Of a DNA stretch of 64,000 nt, positions 58,478-64,000 are shown one piece after another. This DNA comes from Euryodendron excelsum (taxonomy: Eukaryota > Streptophyta > Magnoliopsida > Ericales > Pentaphylacaceae), in assembly GCA_033060915.1 (NCBI GenBank), contig CM065396.1, forward strand, positions 4,580,001 through 4,644,000, written 5' to 3'. The notes beneath the pieces were generated by a model. The model worked only from the letters and a program-made list of their open reading frames with translations. It searched no databases and had not been told where the DNA came from. Position numbers and translations under genes: made by a program. The number at the start of each line of letters is the position of its first letter. The stretch's first letter is position 1.

Positions 58478-60464
58478 TACAGGAAGAGGAAGTCGGGGAG
58501 AGAGAAGGAGAGAAGCAGAGACCAGTCGAAGCAAGGTAGGGATCCCTTCATCACCCCTTCATCGTCCCAAACCCATTGAAACCCTGCCCCCATCCCCGTC
58601 GTAACCTTAGCAAAACTAGAGAGAAAAAAATGGAGGGTACACGACTGGTTGGGAAAAATAGATCAAACCAGGGCCTGAGGCTTGTCACAGGGCATAAGAC
58701 TCGTCCTGGACCTCCAAGGGGTCCTAGAGAGGCCTCACACCTCTGTGCATGCGCCAGAATAGCCTTGAAAACTAAGCTTTGCTGAAAAAAATGCGAAAAC
58801 ACATAACTCCGGCCACTAGCAACCATTGCTGACAATGCCATTTGGGTTCTCTTCGTCTCGATGTCAGGAACAAAAATCATGAAGACCATTTTTCCAAAAA
58901 ATCATAGGAAGGTGGTCAAAAACTCAGTTGCAGGTTTGGAACCCTAGGTTTCTGCCATGTAGTTGAGTTTTTCGACTATAACTACCACCTCCGGCCACTG
59001 TTGGTCGAGCTCTGGCACTATGTAGCCTAGGTCCTTAACTATCTCTGGGACATACATGCATGGCTAGGAGGACCACAGATCAATGGCAATTGGTGAGAGA
59101 ACCTTCAGCTCTCGCGAGGAAGAAGATGAAGGCCCTGCCTTCCTTCCCCATGCGCGGGTGGTGGCGCGTGTAGGTGCGTCCATCAAGCTCTTGACCTGAA
59201 ATTTTTATGGTGTTTTTGTGACATCCAAACAGGCTGTCCCCCAAATTTTTAGAATTTTTTGATATTTATATGATTTTCTGTGAATTAAAAATAGTGTTTT
59301 AACATGGAAAATCATAGAAAATACAATAATAAAGGGAATAATTTGAAATTTTACCGAGATACCTCAAAAAATATGAGGAACCTAGAAATGGGAGAGTGGG
59401 GGTCACTGGACCTCCCGATAGAAATTTCAAATAATCCCCTTGGGTTTAACACCGGGTAATTTTTTCCCTGACGGGAGACGAGAAGGATTCCAAGGGCTAA
59501 CCTCCACTAAGATTCCAACTGTATTATGATTATTTTCTTTATTTAATATTGCTAAATTGATTGTAAGAATTGCAATTCTTGAACACCGAGAAAAAGGACA
59601 ATTGTGGTAATTATCGATTACCGAATTAGAAGGCTAACTACCGGCTCTTTGTCCAACAGATAATACATGAATCAGAGATAACTTGATCCAAAAATATTAT
59701 TAGTATAGGAAACTATGCATTCTCTAATATACATGTACATTTTCGTACTATTAAATATTCTGTTGATCGCTTTACTAATTATGTTCTTGCAATAATAATT
59801 TCAAAATTGCATTATGAGATTGCTTGCAACACTGGGGAGGAATAACCGGAATGATAAAAGACCCCAGGTTTGTATCATGGATGAACTTGACCAACTAGTA
59901 AACAAGGCTGCCACGGGTTAGCTTTCATTAGGCATGATACATGCTAGATGATCTTAAATGAGATTCATTGTCTTGATGAAGGAGTAGTATCATGGGTGAA
60001 CCCATTAGCTTGAATTGTCCCTGGCAGGACATACCTGCAGGATCCTGGTATTGATAAAAAGAAACATATAAGGGACACATGCATGTGATATCATCCTTTT
60101 ACTACATTGCATTTTAAACTTGTGTATCATGAAAATTATGGAATTCCTACTGTGCTTCATAACTCACTCCTATTTTATGGGACACTTTTCAGGAGTTAAG
60201 GCATCAACTGAATTTCCAAGGGAACGAATACGGAAGGAGTCCCACTGCTATTTTGCCTTTTTGGAGAATGAGTGGATTAGTTTCTTTGGGATGTATTTGT
60301 AATGAGATTTAACGAAGAAATTTCACTAGTTTACTTTGGTAATGTAATAATAACATGACTTCTCGGATTGTGTTAAGATCTATGCTTATGAAACATTGCT
60401 ATTTATAACCTCATAACCCTAACCCCCTTGTCCCGACCTAGCATGAGTAAAGTGGATCGTGACA
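57354..60464 (+). mobile_element. Solo LTR (3.1 kb), gypsy-like
   Basis: Starts TGTGATACCCGTAATTTTC and ends GGATCGTGACA, flanked by ATAAG at 57349-57353 and 60465-60469. The start resembles the chromovirus LTRs nearby (TGTAATGTCCCGAA). A TATA-like run at 58326-58337 is followed by a long GA microsatellite (about 58394-58475, with earlier GA tracts at 57925-57950). No internal domain. Frames over the GA tracts are artefacts. Confidence 0.8.
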
Positions 60465-60469
60465 ATAAG

Positions 60470-60956
60470 TTGGGGACTTTATTTATTGCATAGATTTATA
60501 TTAAGAGCGACATGTTTTCCCCACATTGATTTTATGATATATGCCATACTATTAATTGGACTGGTCATTTATTATAGGACCAAATTGATCTCAATATTGG
60601 TATGCATACTGACCATAAATACATCATATCAGCCGAGTCTAACTATGAACATGAAATGTCTCAATCATATTATTCTTTTATAGGTGTTTGCCTAAAACTT
60701 TAATTAAATGTGATTGATAGATGATCATTAGACTCAAAAGGCATGTTTGATAGAACTAAAACTCGAATATTAAATCAATATTGTTAACTATTTTAAGTAT
60801 TTAATTTTAAGAATTAATAATTTAACGATAAGTTTACATTAGGAAAAAGTAAAAATCAGACTCAACTAAGTATTAAAGTTGCTATCTCTACACTTTCTCA
60901 TGGACTATCTTTGCACTTTTAAATACACTTAATAGATAATTCACTTATAATAGTTG
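60470..60956. other. Short spacer between two solo-type LTRs
   Basis: AT-rich; nothing recognised. AGTTG at 60952-60956 would be the target duplication of the next LTR. Confidence 0.4.
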
Positions 60957-63900
60957 TGTCGCGCCCAGATTTTTTGCACTTGAGAAATACATACACAAGC
61001 GAGAAAAATACCGTACTTTCTCGTTAGAACTCATCCTCCTAGAAGAATGTGTGTGACTAGGTTTGAATTGAAAATTGATTTGAATAAAGGGTTTTTGGAA
61101 AATAATTTGGGGTCGCCACCTAACTTGATTAAGGTGAGTTAGGTCACCTAAAAACTAAGCACAATCCAAAGATTACACTTAGTGTTTCTGAAAACTTTCT
61201 TAAGCAAGGGTTTTTAAGAAAACAGGTTGTTTGACAACCCTTGAAAAAAAATATTTAAGCTCTTTTTTTTAAAAATAACTCCATTTTGGTCTTTGAAAAC
61301 AGTGATCTAGGTTCGGAGGTTGGTTATGTGTAGGAAAGGCGCACTAAGCCATCACCCTACCCCGCCCTTGTGGTACCTACATGTTTATTCACCCTAGATT
61401 CACTCATTAAAGTCTTCGATTAATAAATGACCAAAACTATTCACTTTAGAAAAGAATTATATGATGCATGATATGCAAGTGCAAGAGAAAGATTTGATTT
61501 GGAGATAGATTTGAAAAGAACTTGATTTGATGTTAAAAAAGAGATTTGAAATGATAGATTTGATTTTTTGAGAAAAAATTTTTAGAAATTGGAAATAGAG
61601 ATTTGAAAAAAGTTATGACTGCACCTGTGAGGGTTGCCTACGTATCCATTTTGAGGAATCAGGTCAGCCATAGTTCAGACTAGAGTCCGATTGAAAACAG
61701 AAGATTTTGATTGGAAAAAGAAACAGAGTTGGAATTTGGATTGGAAGATTTGAAATGATTAGTTTTGAAAAGCTTGGTCTTAAGAAACCTAAACTTAGAA
61801 AAGATGGAACTTAGGAAAGACTTGAGATTTAAGAAAGATTGGACTTGACTTGAAAGGTTTTAGAAAAGATTTGACTCAAATGTTAGACTTGGAAGATTAA
61901 GGAAAAATTGAATTTAGGAAATGTTCGAATTAGGAAAGTTTTAAAATAGGAAAGTTCCATTATAGGAAAGATTTTGAATTAGGAAAGAAAGGTTTTGAAA
62001 TATGAAAGGTTTTGTTTTAGGGAAGTTTCGAATTAGGAAAGTATTGAGATTGGAATGTTTTGAATTAAGAAAGTTTTAACTTAAAAAAGTTTCGAATTCA
62101 AAAAGTTTTAACTTAAGAAAGAGTTGAGTTTTTGAAAGATTTGAATTTAGAAAGTTTTGGATTTAGAAAGATTTGAAATTTAGAAAGTTTAGAATTTTAG
62201 AAAAGATTCGAAGTTTGAGTTTTAGAAATACTTGAAATGAGGAAAAGTTTTAATTTGAAGAAAGATTGAAAAATTTAGATTTGGAAAGTTGAAATTTGGA
62301 AAGGTATGGAATTAGGAAAATTAAAAAGCTTAAAGTTTAAGGAAAGATTTGAAAGTTCAAGTTTTGGAAACTTAAGGTTTAGGAAGGTATGAGATTAGGA
62401 AGGATTGGGATTAGGAAAGATTAGGTTTTATTTCTAAAACAATAGATTAGATTTTGTTTCTAAAAAGAAATGATTAGATTTTGTTTCCAAAAATAGAAGA
62501 TTTGATCTAATTTTCTAAATGGAGAGATTAGATTTGGTTTCCTAAAATGGAAGATTTGATTTGATATGGAATTGGAAATGTGAAGTTTTGGAAGTCCTAG
62601 ATTTTGGGGTAGAAAATAGGATTTGGAAAACTAAAGTTTGAGGCCAAAATAGGAAATTAGAAATTAGATTTTTGAAAAGAAAATTAGGGTTTCCTAACCA
62701 TGGCTCTAGGGTTTAACTTGGACTCCAAGAAAAAAAGGATTTTGGAAAGTGAATTTTGGAAAGGAAGATTATTGGAAGGAGATTTTAGAAAAAAAGAGTT
62801 TTTAGAAAGTACGCTGGAAAAGAGAGTTTTTTGAAAGGGATTTTTGAAAAGAGTTTTTTAGGAAAGAGATTTTTGGAAAGAATTGTTAGGATGGAAACTT
62901 AGGGAGTGTTTTTGGAAAGTGAATTTTGAAGAGAGCTTTTTGGAAAGGAGTTTGAAAAGAGTATTTAGGAACGTAATTTTTTGAAGGAAATTTTTAAAAA
63001 ATAAATTTTAGGAAGCAATTTTCAAAAGGAGATTAGAAAGAATTTTTAGAAAGTATGTTGGAGAAAAGATTTTAGAGAATAGACATGAAAAGAGATTTTG
63101 GAGGGGATTTAAAAAAAAGGTTTTGGAAAGTAAGTTTGAAAAGTAATTTGGAAAGGGATGGACTTTCGCAAGCCTCTAAAAATATCTCACTTTCTTAATA
63201 CGATTCTAACCATAAGAAGGTTAGAATTATTCTAAGATTGTGGTTTTAAAAACAATAAGAACTTGAAAATATGGACCATATTGGTCACTTTAAATGTAAC
63301 ACTTTCTTAAAGCAACTCTAACCATGAAAAGGCTAGAATCACCTTAGGATTGTGATTTTGAAAATAAGTTTTTGAAGAAAAAAACTTTAACGCAAGCTTT
63401 GAAAACGGTTTTGATACAAGTTTTGAAACTAAATTTGAAAACGGATTTTGGAGAGATGCATGATCATGATATGCACAATACAAGTTGGGGTCGTGAACAT
63501 ACAAGGTTAAAGGCTTCACCACATAATCAAGGGGGCTGAACTCACGTGATCTCCGGTTAAACTAAGAGAAAGCCCCCGACACGGTGACTTTCAATAGCCT
63601 AATCGCACACTTGAACCGGGGAGTCCCTTGTTTGAAGCATGCATGAAAAGGAGGGAGAAGATTGGAGATTAAAATAGAAGAAGACCTAAGTGGGCTAGAA
63701 GAGAGAAGAGAGAAGAGAGAGGGAGAAATTGCTTAAACGTAAATAGGAAGTTTACCTTGTGTCTTCTTTTATTTGCTTTGTTTTGCTCGCTTTCTTTACT
63801 TTGATCTTTGCTTGGCTTTGCGTCTGTTTTCGAGAGCTTGCTTTGACTTTTGGGAGCTTCGGAGTTGCAGCACTTCAAGTCTTCAATGGAGGCTTTGGAG

Positions 63901-64000
63901 GCCAACATATGAGTGTATATAAGTGTATGTGAGTGTATAGGAGGTAGGGTTTGGTGTATAGAGGCTAAGGTATGGAAAACCTAAAGAGAACTAGGGTTTG
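60957..64000 (-). mobile_element. Giant Tat/Ogre-like LTR, inverted second copy (partial)
   Basis: The plus strand begins TGTCGCGCCCAGATTTTTTG, the reverse complement of the end of the 475-5694 LTR, and follows it in inverted order: the GTGGCGAC block (61109-61120), the G-rich asymmetric segment (61460-63170), and the GTGTATAGGAGG/telobox region (63905-64000). It reaches the equivalent of about position 2330 of the first copy and is cut by the window edge before its U3. Whether it is another solo LTR or part of a full element cannot be seen. Confidence 0.82.

Noticed and set aside
58349..58534. SLSLSL-repeat protein
   Set aside because: GA microsatellite artefact in a solo LTR.
475..64000. 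The two giant LTR copies as the two LTRs of one element
   Set aside because: They are in opposite orientation and the first has its own perfect TSD.

Overview
This is nuclear DNA from a flowering plant, most likely a woody eudicot with a repeat-rich genome. I cannot name the species. The evidence is a spliced CYP72A-type cytochrome P450, a nine-exon GDT1/UPF0016 transporter with GT-AG introns, and plant-type retrotransposons: Ty1/copia, Ty3/gypsy chromoviruses, L1-like LINEs, and an LTR longer than 5 kb of Tat/Ogre type. Only one gene looks intact, the GDT1-like (PML3-type) cation transporter on the minus strand (14094-25629). I rebuilt it exon by exon into a 304-residue protein with both E-x-G-D-x-[T/S] motifs. 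Most of the rest is transposons, their fossils, and AT-rich spacer.

Layout. 1-7531: a minus-strand Ty1/copia element. Its 5' LTR (7318-7531), primer-binding site, leader, gag and protease start are in the window, and its 3' part lies off the left edge. Its gag is split by a 5.2 kb solo LTR (475-5694, target duplication CACCA). 7534-9077: a plus-strand CYP72A pseudogene whose 5' part was displaced by the copia insertion. It has three in-frame stops, an internal deletion and a damaged oxygen-activation motif. 9078-14093: AT-rich spacer with two foldback DNA elements and a 60-bp tandem array. 14094-25629: the GDT1-like gene, whose 7 kb intron 6 carries a 5'-truncated LINE with a 13-bp target duplication, a small hAT-type element, and a second hAT-like region. 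25630-27490: promoter side of GDT1, a short-period array, and an hAT-like terminus.

27490-52400 is a nest of insertions. A minus-strand LINE is split by a plus-strand chromovirus (gypsy 1, 31123-51719). The 5' LTR of gypsy 1 holds a solo LTR (31249-33178, TSD TGAGA). Its integrase is split by a minus-strand chromovirus (gypsy 2, 38329-48638, TSD CAAAG), and the 3' LTR of gypsy 2 holds a further solo LTR (39002-40329, TSD GTTAT). None of the retroelement genes is intact.

52400-57353: AT-rich spacer with a tandem MITE-like unit and a long-TIR foldback element. 57354-60464: a 3.1 kb solo LTR (TSD ATAAG). 60957-64000: the terminal 3 kb of a second copy of the giant LTR seen at 475-5694, in the opposite orientation and cut by the window edge.

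I found no clearly new coding system. The most unusual material is the internal architecture of the giant LTR: hairpin-forming 29-bp units with paired changes, UUCG-type hairpins, a 155-bp array, GGCGCC palindromes directly upstream of a TATA box, teloboxes after it, and about 2 kb of strongly strand-asymmetric sequence.
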